DNA from: an uncultured Candidatus Nitrosopumilus sp.
GTDB lineage: Archaea; Thermoproteota; Nitrososphaeria; Nitrososphaerales; Nitrosopumilaceae
Direction of reading: 5' to 3'
NCBI GenBank assembly: GCA_905612485.1
Contig: CAJQSE010000005.1
Coordinates: 24,848 to 88,847, forward strand
DNA length: 64,000 nt
Made by a program: the position numbers and the translations under genes. The notes beneath the pieces are model-generated. The model worked only from the letters and a program-made list of their open reading frames with translations, made no database searches and was not told the origin of the DNA. Shown here piece by piece: positions 41,190 through 50,722 of the stretch. The number at the start of each line of letters is the position of its first letter. The first letter of the stretch is position 1.

Positions 41190-41520
41190 GATAGAGTGGA
41201 AATACTGGTGTGTGGGTCTTTATGTTGGAAAAAAGATTAGTTAACAAATTGTTAATTTTATATGAAGAAAATCAAAAAAAACCTCATTTTAACCCCTATA
41301 TTTCCAATCCAGGCGTTAAGAAACCTATTAACATTGTGAATATCCCAAAACTACCCCTCTATTTCCACTCCAGGCATGATTATTTCATTATTAGGGGGTT
41401 TAAATTAGAAATTAAATGTTAATAATAGAAAATAGGCTAGGCGTAGGCTAGGCAGTCAATGTTAACAAACTACAATGTTAACAAAACTGATCAGATCACT
41501 TCAACCGTTAACATTAGATC
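41190..41520. other. Candidate replication origin: ORB-like elements and dense repeats
   Basis: ORB-like cores at 41194-41204 (+), 41291-41315 (-) and 41351-41376 (-); A/T-rich tract between; AATGTTAA motifs and tandem TAGGCTAGGC. Confidence 0.7.
41433..41453. repeat. Tandem TAGGCTAGGC x2 (period 11)
   Basis: 41433-41442 and 41444-41453 identical. Confidence 0.85.
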
Positions 41521-41535
41521 AATTAGATCTCAAAG

Positions 41536-41934
41536 ATGGCAAAAAAGAGAATTAGAATAGATATGGAGGATGCAGACGGTGCTCGTTATGATATTAAATT
41601 AGAAGGAAATGTGACTAGAGATAAGGTCCTCAAAATATTTGAAATGATGGATTTGATGAATATTGAAGAAGAGGAAGAAAAATCTATTAAAATGGATTCT
41701 ATAGGCTCTAAAATTTGGCATATTACAGATAAATTCTTCCCAATGGGTAAATTCACTTCGACTAATATTCTTGAAAAATATGAAGATGAATTTAATGAGC
41801 CTGTAAAACTTAGTGTAATATCGACATATTTGTCACGATTTGCAGCAAAAGGTAGGGTGGATAGAATAAGAACTGGCCGAGAATGGACCTATCAATCAAT
41901 TAGGATTGCTCAAAAACAACAATCTATCAAATAA
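41536..41934 (+). CDS. Small winged-helix-like protein adjacent to origin candidate
   Basis: 132 aa; STNILEKYEDEFNEPVKLSVISTYLSRFAAKGRVDRIRTGREWTYQSI. Confidence 0.7.
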   Translation: MAKKRIRIDMEDADGARYDIKLEGNVTRDKVLKIFEMMDLMNIEEEEEKSIKMDSIGSKIWHITDKFFPMGKFTSTNILEKYEDEFNEPVKLSVISTYLSRFAAKGRVDRIRTGREWTYQSIRIAQKQQSIK

Positions 41935-42088
41935 TAGTTACTTTCTTAACTATCAATTCATCCTTTCCAAGAATTATTTTCACATATTCTCCTTTTTGTA
42001 TATCCATAAATCTTCGAAATTGTTTTGGAATTGAAATAGTACCTGCAGATGTTATTTTTACTAACACTTCATTTTCTTGTACTGACAC
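41927..42088 (-). CDS. AbrB/SpoVT-MazE-like DNA-binding domain protein, 53 aa (not in ORF track)
   Basis: GTG start; MSVQENEVLVKITSAGTISIPKQFRRFMDIQKGEYVKIILGKDELIVKKVTII. Confidence 0.7.
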   Translation of the reverse strand: MSVQENEVLVKITSAGTISIPKQFRRFMDIQKGEYVKIILGKDELIVKKVTII

Positions 42089-42211
42089 ACTATCATTATA
42101 ATTTAATAATATATATAATTTAATATTTTAATATATTAATAAATATTAAGAAAATACGGTGATTTCCAATTAAAATAATTTATTTTATTAAAAAATTAAC
42201 TTTGTAATAAT

Positions 42212-42814
42212 CTATACAATAGTTGGATTGTATACAACATCTTCAACTTTCGATTTTCCTTTTTCTGTAATTGAATATATGTATGGTTTTGTTTCTGTAT
42301 TTCTTTGTACTAAACCACTTTCAAATAATTTCTTCATTAATCTAGATGTATGCTCTCTACTTCTTTTTGTTGTGATTTGTATATCACGTGATGTCATAGC
42401 TTTATTCGTGATTAAATGCAACACATAATCAGTTGGACTCACATGTTCAATATTTGTTATATTAGGCGTAGAAATTTGCTTTTTAGGAACAGTTTGGGAC
42501 TCTTTAATCACTTCAATTTTCTTTTCGGGCTCCTTAATTTCTACTAATTTTTGTATAAATTGTTTCAAATCTAGGTTTGGATCAATTGGATTTTCTTCAA
42601 CTCCTTGAATATCTAATGCATCTAGGCGTATTTTCATATCAATTAACTGTCTTTCATAATATTCTAAACGCTCTGTTTGAGTAGGATCAGTAATATCACT
42701 ATTGGATTTTATGAATGGACGAACTTTGAAGAATAGATACAAACCGCCCAAACCTATCAAAAATGCTAAAATCACACCTAAAATTACTTCAGGTTCAGGA
42801 ATTTCTACTAACAT
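42212..42814 (-). CDS. Membrane-anchored winged-helix protein
   Basis: N-terminal TM ILGVILAFLIGLGGLYLFF; C-terminal DIQITTKRSREHTSRLMKKLFESGLVQRN...YSITEKGK; start GTG 42817 or ATG 42814. Confidence 0.75.
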   Translation of the reverse strand: MLVEIPEPEVILGVILAFLIGLGGLYLFFKVRPFIKSNSDITDPTQTERLEYYERQLIDMKIRLDALDIQGVEENPIDPNLDLKQFIQKLVEIKEPEKKIEVIKESQTVPKKQISTPNITNIEHVSPTDYVLHLITNKAMTSRDIQITTKRSREHTSRLMKKLFESGLVQRNTETKPYIYSITEKGKSKVEDVVYNPTIV

Positions 42815-42948
42815 CACAATTTTTATGCCTAAATTGTGATTTATTGTGATTGACCAATATTATTTCACACTTTAGATTAACAATCTCACACTAACAATCA
42901 CATAATTAATATAATATCACAATTGATTATTCATTTTACTAATCACAA
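42813..42948. promoter_or_regulatory. ATCACAAT/ATTGTGAT motif array including a 10-bp inverted repeat
   Basis: ATCACAATTT-TTATGCCT-AAATTGTGAT at 42813-42840; further copies near 42843, 42897, 42916 and 42942. Confidence 0.55.
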
Positions 42949-42951
42949 CTA

Positions 42952-43314
42952 TTACATATTTGATGCCTGTCTGATTAACTTCTCTATCACAACAATCACT
43001 TCATCTTCTCTTTCTGGAAAGATATCACTATCATTAATCACACTAATCTGTTCGGAAAGTTTTGATATCACATCAATATCATCAGGCAAAAGTATGCCTA
43101 AACCTCGTAAAAGTATGATTGAATAGAATAATGCAACCAATTTCTCTCTAGATTGACCTACTTGTCTGTAATACGCTCCTTTAGATATGGAAAAACTTGA
43201 TTCTAAAAGATCCTTTTGATTTAAAATTATTTCAATTTGTCGCTCTGTAAACAGTGATTTTTTGATAATTTTACTCATAATATTGTTAAAATTAGATTCT
43301 TTAGACTCTGCCAT
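42952..43314 (-). CDS. Conserved hypothetical protein (possible DNA-binding)
   Basis: MAESKESNFNNIMSKIIKKSLFTERQIEIILNQKD...; internal ATG at 43314 preferred over track start 43377. Confidence 0.6.
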   Translation of the reverse strand: MAESKESNFNNIMSKIIKKSLFTERQIEIILNQKDLLESSFSISKGAYYRQVGQSREKLVALFYSIILLRGLGILLPDDIDVISKLSEQISVINDSDIFPEREDEVIVVIEKLIRQASNM

Positions 43315-43379
43315 AGCTATACAAAACTGTATACCACTATTCCAATTAAACTTTAAAGTGTCATATACAAACCACAATT

Positions 43380-44129
43380 ATGGCAGGAAAAGTTGAATCG
43401 TTCCTAAAATCAGAATTAGAAAAGAAAAATGCATTGTTATTTGTTTTAATTGATTCTGAAGTTTCAAATTTAGAGGCTTCAAGTAAACTTGCTCAAGATG
43501 TTGAAAAAATTGGTGCTTCTGCTATCTTAGTTGGGGGCTCATCTGCTACTGATCAAATTGAAATGTCTCAAGTTGTTAAGGGCATTAAACAAGGCATTAA
43601 AATTCCATTAATTCTTTTTCCTGGTAATGTTACAGGTGTTGTACCTGATGCAGATGCTATTTTGTTTAGTTCATTAATGAATTCAGAAAATCCTTATTTT
43701 ATTACACAAGCACAAGCATTAGCAGCTCCAAGCGTTGCTAAATTTGGTTTAGAACCTTTACCAACTGCTTACTTAGTGGTAGGTGATGGTACATCTGCTT
43801 GGTTTGTTGGTTCTGCAAGAGGAATTCCTTTTGAAAAACCTAAAATCGCTGCTGCATATGCACTGGCAGCACAATTTTTGGGTATGAGATTTGTGTATTT
43901 AGAAGCAGGTTCTGGTGCAAAAACCAACATAACTCCTGAAATGGTTAAAACTGTTAGACATACGTTTAATGGATTTTTGATAGTTGGAGGTGGAATCAAA
44001 GATGTTGGAACTGCTGAAAGTTTGGTTAAAGCAGGAGCAGATGCATTAGTAATTGGAACTTTCCTTGAACAAGGAGGAAGTATTACAAAACTTGAAGAAA
44101 TAGCAAAAGCAATTCAAAGAAGCAAGTAA
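43380..44129 (+). CDS. Geranylgeranylglyceryl phosphate synthase
   Basis: VGGSSATDQIEM, LILFPGNVTGVVPDADAILFSSLMNS, YLEAGSGAKTNI, VGGGIKD. Confidence 0.95.
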   Translation: MAGKVESFLKSELEKKNALLFVLIDSEVSNLEASSKLAQDVEKIGASAILVGGSSATDQIEMSQVVKGIKQGIKIPLILFPGNVTGVVPDADAILFSSLMNSENPYFITQAQALAAPSVAKFGLEPLPTAYLVVGDGTSAWFVGSARGIPFEKPKIAAAYALAAQFLGMRFVYLEAGSGAKTNITPEMVKTVRHTFNGFLIVGGGIKDVGTAESLVKAGADALVIGTFLEQGGSITKLEEIAKAIQRSK

Positions 44130-44141
44130 TACTATTCTATA

Positions 44142-47100
44142 ATGTCTGAAAACGATGCAATTTCTCGTATTCGTCATATTGACATGCCAGACTATTATTT
44201 GGATTATTACTCAAATCTCTCAACTGAGACATATTCAATATTTGAGCATGCAGCATTAGCAAAATCTACTTTAGTTGATTCTTCAGGCATAATTGAGCCT
44301 AAAATTGCATTTGATTTAGCAGATCGAGTTTCAAAAATGCACGATATTGATATTGCTGAATCATTAAGAGAAATTTTAAAAATTGAATCCAAAGAACTTT
44401 CTGCATTAATTTTAGCTAAAGACATTGCTTTAGGAAAATATTCACTTCCAGATGCTTCTTTAGAAGATAAACTAGATCTTGCAGTTCGTGTAGGTTTAGC
44501 AATAATTACTGAGGGTGTTACTATTGCACCTCTACAAGGAATTAGTGAAGTAAAAATAAAGAAAAATAAAGATGGAACTGATTATCTTTCAGTTTCAATT
44601 GCAGGACCTATGCGTGCAGCCGGTGGAACAGAATCTGCAGTCACTTTACTAATTGCAGATTATGTTAGAAAAATAGCAGGATTATCAAAATTCCAAGCAA
44701 ATTCTTTTGATGATGAAACAGGTAGGTTTGTTGAAGAATTACGAATTTATGAAAGAGAAGCTAGTAGCTTTCAATTTCATATATTAGATGAGGATATTGA
44801 ACATGTTATTTCTAATCTTCCAGTTGAATTGGCTGGTGTAGATACTGATCCATATGAAGTTGTAAATCATAAGGGAATGACTAGGATTAAAACTGATAGA
44901 GTTAGAGGTGGAGCTTTACGTGTTCTTAATGATGGTTTGATTGGAAGATCAAAAAAACTACTCAAAAGAGTGGAAATGTACAATTTAGATGGTTGGGAGT
45001 GGCTTGGTGACCTTAAAGGTGCAGTTCAAACAGGTGATAATCAGGAAGATGCTGCAACAAAAAGAATGCGTGAGGTGATTACAGGCAGATCCGTTTTATC
45101 TATGCCTAACAAATTAGGTGGATTTCGGCTTCGATATGGAAGGGCTTGTAATACTGGTTTTGCAGCAATAGGATTTCATCCAGTTGTTGCTGAAATTTTA
45201 GATCATACAATTGCTGTTGGGACTCAAGTCAAAACTGATATTCCTGGAAAGGGAGCAACTGTTGCATTTGTTGATTCGATTGAAACTCCAACTGTACGTC
45301 TTGATAATGGTGACGTTGTAAAAATTAAAGATGTTAAACATGGAATAGAAATTAAAAATAAAATTGAAAAAATATTACATTTAGGTGATGTTTTAATTAC
45401 ATTTGGAGATTTTCTTGAAAATAATGCTCAACTAATACCATCAGGATATGTTGAGGAAATTTGGATAGAAGAATTAAAGTTAATTATTTCAAAATTTGAT
45501 ACTGAAAATCAGTATCTAAAACAATTTTTAATTAAAATACCTACAATTGAAGAAGCATTAAAAATTTCAATTAATTTCCAGTTTTCATTACATCCACATT
45601 ATCTTTATTTTTGGGATAAAGTTTCATCAGAAGAATTGGTTCAACTTTTAGAACCAAAAATTTTTAATGAAAATAATATTGAATATCCAATTAAAATAAA
45701 AAAAATTCTTGAGAAATTAGGAACTCCTCATAAAGTTAAAAATGAATATATAATTTTAGAAAATGAAGAAGCAAAAATTTTCTTTAATTTATTATTTATA
45801 ACAAAACCAATAATTGATGATTCCTCAGTTCCTCAGATTTTAACAAAATCATCAAAAATTAAAATTAATAATAAATTTTCAACTTCTGTTGGAATTAGAA
45901 TAGGAAGACCTGAAAAAGCATCAGCTCGACAAATGAAGCCTCCTACCCATGTATTATTTCCAATTTCTGATAAAGGCGGACCAACAAGAGATCTTCTTAA
46001 AGCATCACGAAATCAGCACTTTTTTGCAAATATTTACAATAGACATTGTTCACAATGTGATGAACCATCAATTGGAATAAAGTGCTCTAAATGTGGTGAA
46101 AAAACAATAATTACTTTTAGATGTAATAATTGTAGAGATACACTAACAGAACCATATTGTAAAAAATGTAAACGTAAAACTCCTGCACATTCTCATAAAG
46201 AATTTCCATTAAAATCACGATTACTTTTAGCTCAAGAAAAAATGGGTATTCGTGCAAAAGAACCTTTCAAAGGTCTCAAAGAATTAATCAGTAAGGATAA
46301 AATCGCAGAACCTCTTGAAAAGGGACTTGTACGTCAAAATCTAGGATTAACTACATTCAAAGATGGAACTATTCGATTTGATGCAACAAATTCTCCTTTA
46401 ACCCAATTCAAACCATCATGGATTGGAACTTCTATTGAAAAATTAAAGGAATTAGGTTATTCTCATGACATTGATGGAAAACCACTTGAAAATATAGATC
46501 AAATTATTGAACTTCGAATGCAAGATGTAGTAATTCCTAATGAAAGTGGAAGATATTTGGTTTCTACTTGTAAATACATTGATACACTTTTAGTAAAATT
46601 TTATGGTAAATCTTCATTTTATAATGTAAAAAATACTGAAGAATTAATTGGCCATTTGATTATTGGTTTAGCACCTCATACCTCTGTTGGAATTGTAGGT
46701 CGAATAATTGGATACACTGAAACTCATGTTTGTTTTGCAACACCAAATTGGCATTCAGCAAAAAGACGAGATGCTGATGGTGATGCTGATTCTATTATGT
46801 TGTTGATGGACAGTTTACTTAATTTTTCACGACAATTTCTTTCTGATAGAATAGGAGGTTTAATGGATGCACCATTACTTATTCAACCCCTTGTTTTGCC
46901 TCACGAATCTCAACCTCAGGCACATAATCTTGAAGTAACAAAAATACTTCCTTTAGAATTTTTTGAATCAACAATTCAACAAAGTAAAGCATCAGATGTT
47001 ACTTCAGTTGAAATTATTAAATCAAGATTAGAAACTAAGAGACAATTTTATGATTATCATTTTACTCATTCAACTTCATCATTAACAACTTCCAAATCTC

Positions 47101-47519
47101 GGAGTGCATATTCAACACTAGGTTCAATGCTTGATAAATTTGATATGCAAGTTAGAAATGCTGAATTAATTGATGTTGTTAATCCATCTGAACTTGTTTC
47201 AAATGTAATTTCAACACATCTTGTTCCAGATATTATGGGAAATCTTAGAGCATATGCAAGACAAAGTTTCAGATGTACTGCATGTGGAAAATCATATCGT
47301 CGAATGCCTCTTATTCAAACATGTGTGTGTGGTCATAAACTAATTGCTACAATTACAAGAGGTTCAGTTGAAAAATATCTCAAACTTGCAAAAAGACTAG
47401 TTGAAAAATATGATGTTGGTGAATATCAACGTGGACGAATTTATGCTTTATCTGATGAAATAGAATTAGTTTTTGGTAAAAGTCAGGGAGATCAATCCCT
47501 CCTTACAGATTATGCTTAA
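44142..47519 (+). CDS. DNA polymerase D large subunit (DP2)
   Basis: 1125 aa; GPMRAAGGTESAVTLLIADYVRK, zinc clusters, RRDADGDADSIMLLMDSLLNFSRQFL. Confidence 0.98.
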   Translation: MSENDAISRIRHIDMPDYYLDYYSNLSTETYSIFEHAALAKSTLVDSSGIIEPKIAFDLADRVSKMHDIDIAESLREILKIESKELSALILAKDIALGKYSLPDASLEDKLDLAVRVGLAIITEGVTIAPLQGISEVKIKKNKDGTDYLSVSIAGPMRAAGGTESAVTLLIADYVRKIAGLSKFQANSFDDETGRFVEELRIYEREASSFQFHILDEDIEHVISNLPVELAGVDTDPYEVVNHKGMTRIKTDRVRGGALRVLNDGLIGRSKKLLKRVEMYNLDGWEWLGDLKGAVQTGDNQEDAATKRMREVITGRSVLSMPNKLGGFRLRYGRACNTGFAAIGFHPVVAEILDHTIAVGTQVKTDIPGKGATVAFVDSIETPTVRLDNGDVVKIKDVKHGIEIKNKIEKILHLGDVLITFGDFLENNAQLIPSGYVEEIWIEELKLIISKFDTENQYLKQFLIKIPTIEEALKISINFQFSLHPHYLYFWDKVSSEELVQLLEPKIFNENNIEYPIKIKKILEKLGTPHKVKNEYIILENEEAKIFFNLLFITKPIIDDSSVPQILTKSSKIKINNKFSTSVGIRIGRPEKASARQMKPPTHVLFPISDKGGPTRDLLKASRNQHFFANIYNRHCSQCDEPSIGIKCSKCGEKTIITFRCNNCRDTLTEPYCKKCKRKTPAHSHKEFPLKSRLLLAQEKMGIRAKEPFKGLKELISKDKIAEPLEKGLVRQNLGLTTFKDGTIRFDATNSPLTQFKPSWIGTSIEKLKELGYSHDIDGKPLENIDQIIELRMQDVVIPNESGRYLVSTCKYIDTLLVKFYGKSSFYNVKNTEELIGHLIIGLAPHTSVGIVGRIIGYTETHVCFATPNWHSAKRRDADGDADSIMLLMDSLLNFSRQFLSDRIGGLMDAPLLIQPLVLPHESQPQAHNLEVTKILPLEFFESTIQQSKASDVTSVEIIKSRLETKRQFYDYHFTHSTSSLTTSKSRSAYSTLGSMLDKFDMQVRNAELIDVVNPSELVSNVISTHLVPDIMGNLRAYARQSFRCTACGKSYRRMPLIQTCVCGHKLIATITRGSVEKYLKLAKRLVEKYDVGEYQRGRIYALSDEIELVFGKSQGDQSLLTDYA

Positions 47520-47521
47520 AA

Positions 47522-48844
47522 TTATCTCAATTTGACGTATTCGTAGGCACCCAGTTTATTGTCAAAACAATATTTGACTTTTTGATATTCTTTTCTCCAA
47601 GATTTAATTTTGGAAAGAATTTTCTTTGGATCCTTTTTCTCAATAATTATTTGTTTCATGAATGTTGCAATCTCTTGCATTTCATTCTCTTTCATTCCCA
47701 ATCTTGTAATTTCAGATACACCCAATCTAATACCACTTGGATGGAAATAATTTCTTCCAGCTTTAATATCCCCAGGAATAAGTTGCCTGTTTACAATTAT
47801 GTTGGCTTTTTCTAATTGAGCTTCAACTTTACCACCATCAGAATAATCTAAAACATTAACTGCAATTTGATGCGACTCTGTGAATCCTCTACTTTCACCT
47901 AATACTTTGAATCCTGCATCACTTAATGCTTCAGCAAATGATTTAGCATTTTTAATTACATCAGATGCATAATCTTTTCCAAATTCTAAAGCTTCTGCAA
48001 AGGCAACTGCTTTTCCTGCCATATTGTTAATATGATGACTACTTGTAAGACCTGGGAATATTGCTTTTTTAATTGGTTCTGCATGTTCTTCAGAACCTAA
48101 AACTAATCCACCTTGAGGACCAAATAATGTTTTATGAGTACTCATTGTCATTGTATCTGCACCTTCACGTAATGGATCTTGGAATTTACCACCTGCAATT
48201 AATCCTGCAACATGAGCTGCATCATAATTGATGTGAATATCATATGTTTTAAGAAAATCAGATAGTTCCTTTACTGGATGTGGAAATAAGAATAATGATC
48301 CTCCAAACATTGCCATTTTAGGAAGGCGATTATTCTTTTTGAGTTCCTTTATTTTTTCTTTAGTTTTATCAACATCAATTGTCATTTCTTCAGCATTAAA
48401 CGGATAAAATTCAATTTCTAATCCATGAACTAATCCTGCAGTTCCTGAATGTTCTCTTTTACCGTGTGAAATATGGCCACCAGCTGGAATAGATGGTGCA
48501 ATCATTACATCACCTGGATTTGAATAAGCTGAATATACTGCTAAATTTGCAACTACACCCGAAATTGGTCTTACATCAGCAAATTTTGCTTTGTAAAGTT
48601 TTTTTGCTAATTTCATACATTCAAACTCTACCTCATCAATGTAGATACATCCTGCATAGACTCTTTCTCCAGGCCAGCCTTCTGCATATCTATTACCAAA
48701 ATCAGAAATAATTGCTTCTCTAACTGCTGGACTTGGAATATTCTCACTAGCGATTAATGGTATTGAGTTCTCAAACCATTTATGATGTTCTTTTAATTTT
48801 GCAAATATTTTATTATAAGATTCTTTATTTTGGGATTTAACCAT
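47522..48844 (-). CDS. glyA: Serine hydroxymethyltransferase
   Basis: IASENIPSPAVREA, NRYAEGWPGERVYAGC, STHKTLFGPQGGLVLG. Confidence 0.96.
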   Translation of the reverse strand: MVKSQNKESYNKIFAKLKEHHKWFENSIPLIASENIPSPAVREAIISDFGNRYAEGWPGERVYAGCIYIDEVEFECMKLAKKLYKAKFADVRPISGVVANLAVYSAYSNPGDVMIAPSIPAGGHISHGKREHSGTAGLVHGLEIEFYPFNAEEMTIDVDKTKEKIKELKKNNRLPKMAMFGGSLFLFPHPVKELSDFLKTYDIHINYDAAHVAGLIAGGKFQDPLREGADTMTMSTHKTLFGPQGGLVLGSEEHAEPIKKAIFPGLTSSHHINNMAGKAVAFAEALEFGKDYASDVIKNAKSFAEALSDAGFKVLGESRGFTESHQIAVNVLDYSDGGKVEAQLEKANIIVNRQLIPGDIKAGRNYFHPSGIRLGVSEITRLGMKENEMQEIATFMKQIIIEKKDPKKILSKIKSWRKEYQKVKYCFDNKLGAYEYVKLR

Positions 48845-48939
48845 GATTTGTAATTTGGTTTTCCCAATTTAAAAACACCGATACTTAATTATTTTTTTAT
48901 AATGATCTGGAAGGTATAAAAGGGGAATCTGGACTTTTT

Positions 48940-50661
48940 ATGATTATGGGTATGCAAGCAACTTCAAAGGGAAATATGCCTGTTGTACTGCTAAAAGAAG
49001 GCGGTACAGAAACTAAAGGTAGAGATGCTCAAAAAAACAACATTGCAGCAGCCAAAATTGTTGCTGAAATTGTTCATACTAGTTTAGGTCCACGGGGAAT
49101 GGATAAAATGTTAGTTGATTCCTTAGGCGACGTTACAATTACAAATGATGGTGCTACTATTCTCAAAGAAATTGATGTTCAACATCCAGCAGCAAAAATG
49201 CTAGTTGAAATTTCTAAAACTACCGATAATGAAGTAGGTGATGGAACAACTTCAGCTGTTGTTTTAGCTGGTGCATTACTTGAACAAGCTGAATCATTAC
49301 TTGATCAAGACGTTCATCCAACAATTATTGTTGATGGATATAAAAAAGCAGCAAGAAAAACTAAAGAATATCTTGAAGAAATTGCAGATTCAATTTCTCC
49401 AGTTGATAAAAATATGTTAACTAAAATTGCAAAAACTTCAATGCAAACTAAACTAGTTAGAAAAGATTCTGATTTACTTGCTAATATTGTTGTAAAATCT
49501 GTAATGGCTATTACTGAAAAAGATGGTGAAAATTATGAAGCTGATATTGATGATATTAAAGTAGAAAAGAAAGCAGGAGGATCCATTAAAGATTCTATTA
49601 TTATTGAAGGCATTGTTCTTGACAAAGAAGTTGTTCATGGTGGTATGCCTAGACAAATCACTGATGCAAAAATTGCATTAATTAATACTGCATTAGAAAT
49701 TAGTAAAACTGAAACTGATGCAAAAATTAACATTTCAAATCCCCAACAACTAAAATCATTTTTAGATGAAGAAAATAGAATGCTAAAGACAATGGTTGAC
49801 AAAGTTATTGGTTCTGGTGCAAATGTAGTACTATGTCAAAAAGGACTTGATGATATGGCACAACACTATCTAGCTAAAGCAGGAATTATCGCAGTTAGAA
49901 GAATTAAAGAAAGTGATCTTACTAAACTTGCAAAAGCAACAGGTGCTAGAATTGTTACAAATCTAGATGACTTATTTGAAAAAGATTTAGGCAGTGCAGA
50001 AAATGTTGAAGAAAGAAAGATTGAAGAAGATAAATGGGTATTTGTTGAAGGTTGTAAACATCCAAAATCTGTAACTTTACTTTTACGTGGTGGTTCTCAA
50101 AGAGTAGTAGATGAAGTTGAACGATCTGTTCATGATGCATTAATGGTAGTAAAAGATGTAATTTTAAAACCACAAATTGTTGCAGGTGGAGGTGCTCCTG
50201 AAACGTTTGCTTCAACAAAACTTAGAGGTTGGGCAAAATCATTAGAAGGAAGAGAGCAATTAGCTGCAGAGAAATTTGCAGATGCTTTAGAAGTAATTCC
50301 ATTAACCCTTTCTGAAAATGCAGGAATGGATCCAATTGATACTCTTACACTCCTTCGTTCTAAGCAACAAAAAGGTGAAAAATGGACTGGAATTGATGTT
50401 ATGAAAGGAAAAGTTGGAAATATGAAATCAAGTGATATTATTGAACCATTAGCCGTTAAACTTCAAATCGTTTCAGCAGCATCTGAAGCAGCATGTATGC
50501 TACTTCGAATTGATGATGTAATCGCCACTCAAAGTTCTGGTGGCGGTGGAGGAGAAGGAGGAATGCCACCTGGAATGGGTGGAGGAATGCCACCTGGAAT
50601 GGGTGGAGGAATGCCACCTGGAATGGGTGGAGGAATGCCTGATATGGGCGGAATGATGTAA
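48940..50661 (+). CDS. Thermosome subunit (group II chaperonin)
   Basis: [41 protein letters not shown]-terminal GGM-rich tail. Confidence 0.98.
   Translation: MIMGMQATSKGNMPVVLLKEGGTETKGRDAQKNNIAAAKIVAEIVHTSLGPRGMDKMLVDSLGDVTITNDGATILKEIDVQHPAAKMLVEISKTTDNEVGDGTTSAVVLAGALLEQAESLLDQDVHPTIIVDGYKKAARKTKEYLEEIADSISPVDKNMLTKIAKTSMQTKLVRKDSDLLANIVVKSVMAITEKDGENYEADIDDIKVEKKAGGSIKDSIIIEGIVLDKEVVHGGMPRQITDAKIALINTALEISKTETDAKINISNPQQLKSFLDEENRMLKTMVDKVIGSGANVVLCQKGLDDMAQHYLAKAGIIAVRRIKESDLTKLAKATGARIVTNLDDLFEKDLGSAENVEERKIEEDKWVFVEGCKHPKSVTLLLRGGSQRVVDEVERSVHDALMVVKDVILKPQIVAGGGAPETFASTKLRGWAKSLEGREQLAAEKFADALEVIPLTLSENAGMDPIDTLTLLRSKQQKGEKWTGIDVMKGKVGNMKSSDIIEPLAVKLQIVSAASEAACMLLRIDDVIATQSSGGGGGEGGMPPGMGGGMPPGMGGGMPPGMGGGMPDMGGMM
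50564..50638 (+). repeat. 24-bp tandem repeat, about 3 copies, encoding MPPGMGGG
   Basis: gaatgccacctggaatgggtggag repeated in the thermosome tail. Confidence 0.85.
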
Positions 50662-50722
50662 GATTATTTGAAAAATTTCCTTTCTTCAAAAGTTTATTTG
50701 ATTATTAAATTTACGAATCATA

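Noticed and set aside
41210-41422. 70-aa plus-strand ORF in the origin candidate
   Set aside because: Overlaps ORB-like elements and repeats, non-protein-like composition; likely chance ORF.
49955-50689. Minus-strand ORFs antisense to the thermosome
   Set aside because: Leucine/histidine/glutamine-rich shadow ORFs, one simply reflecting the GGM repeat.
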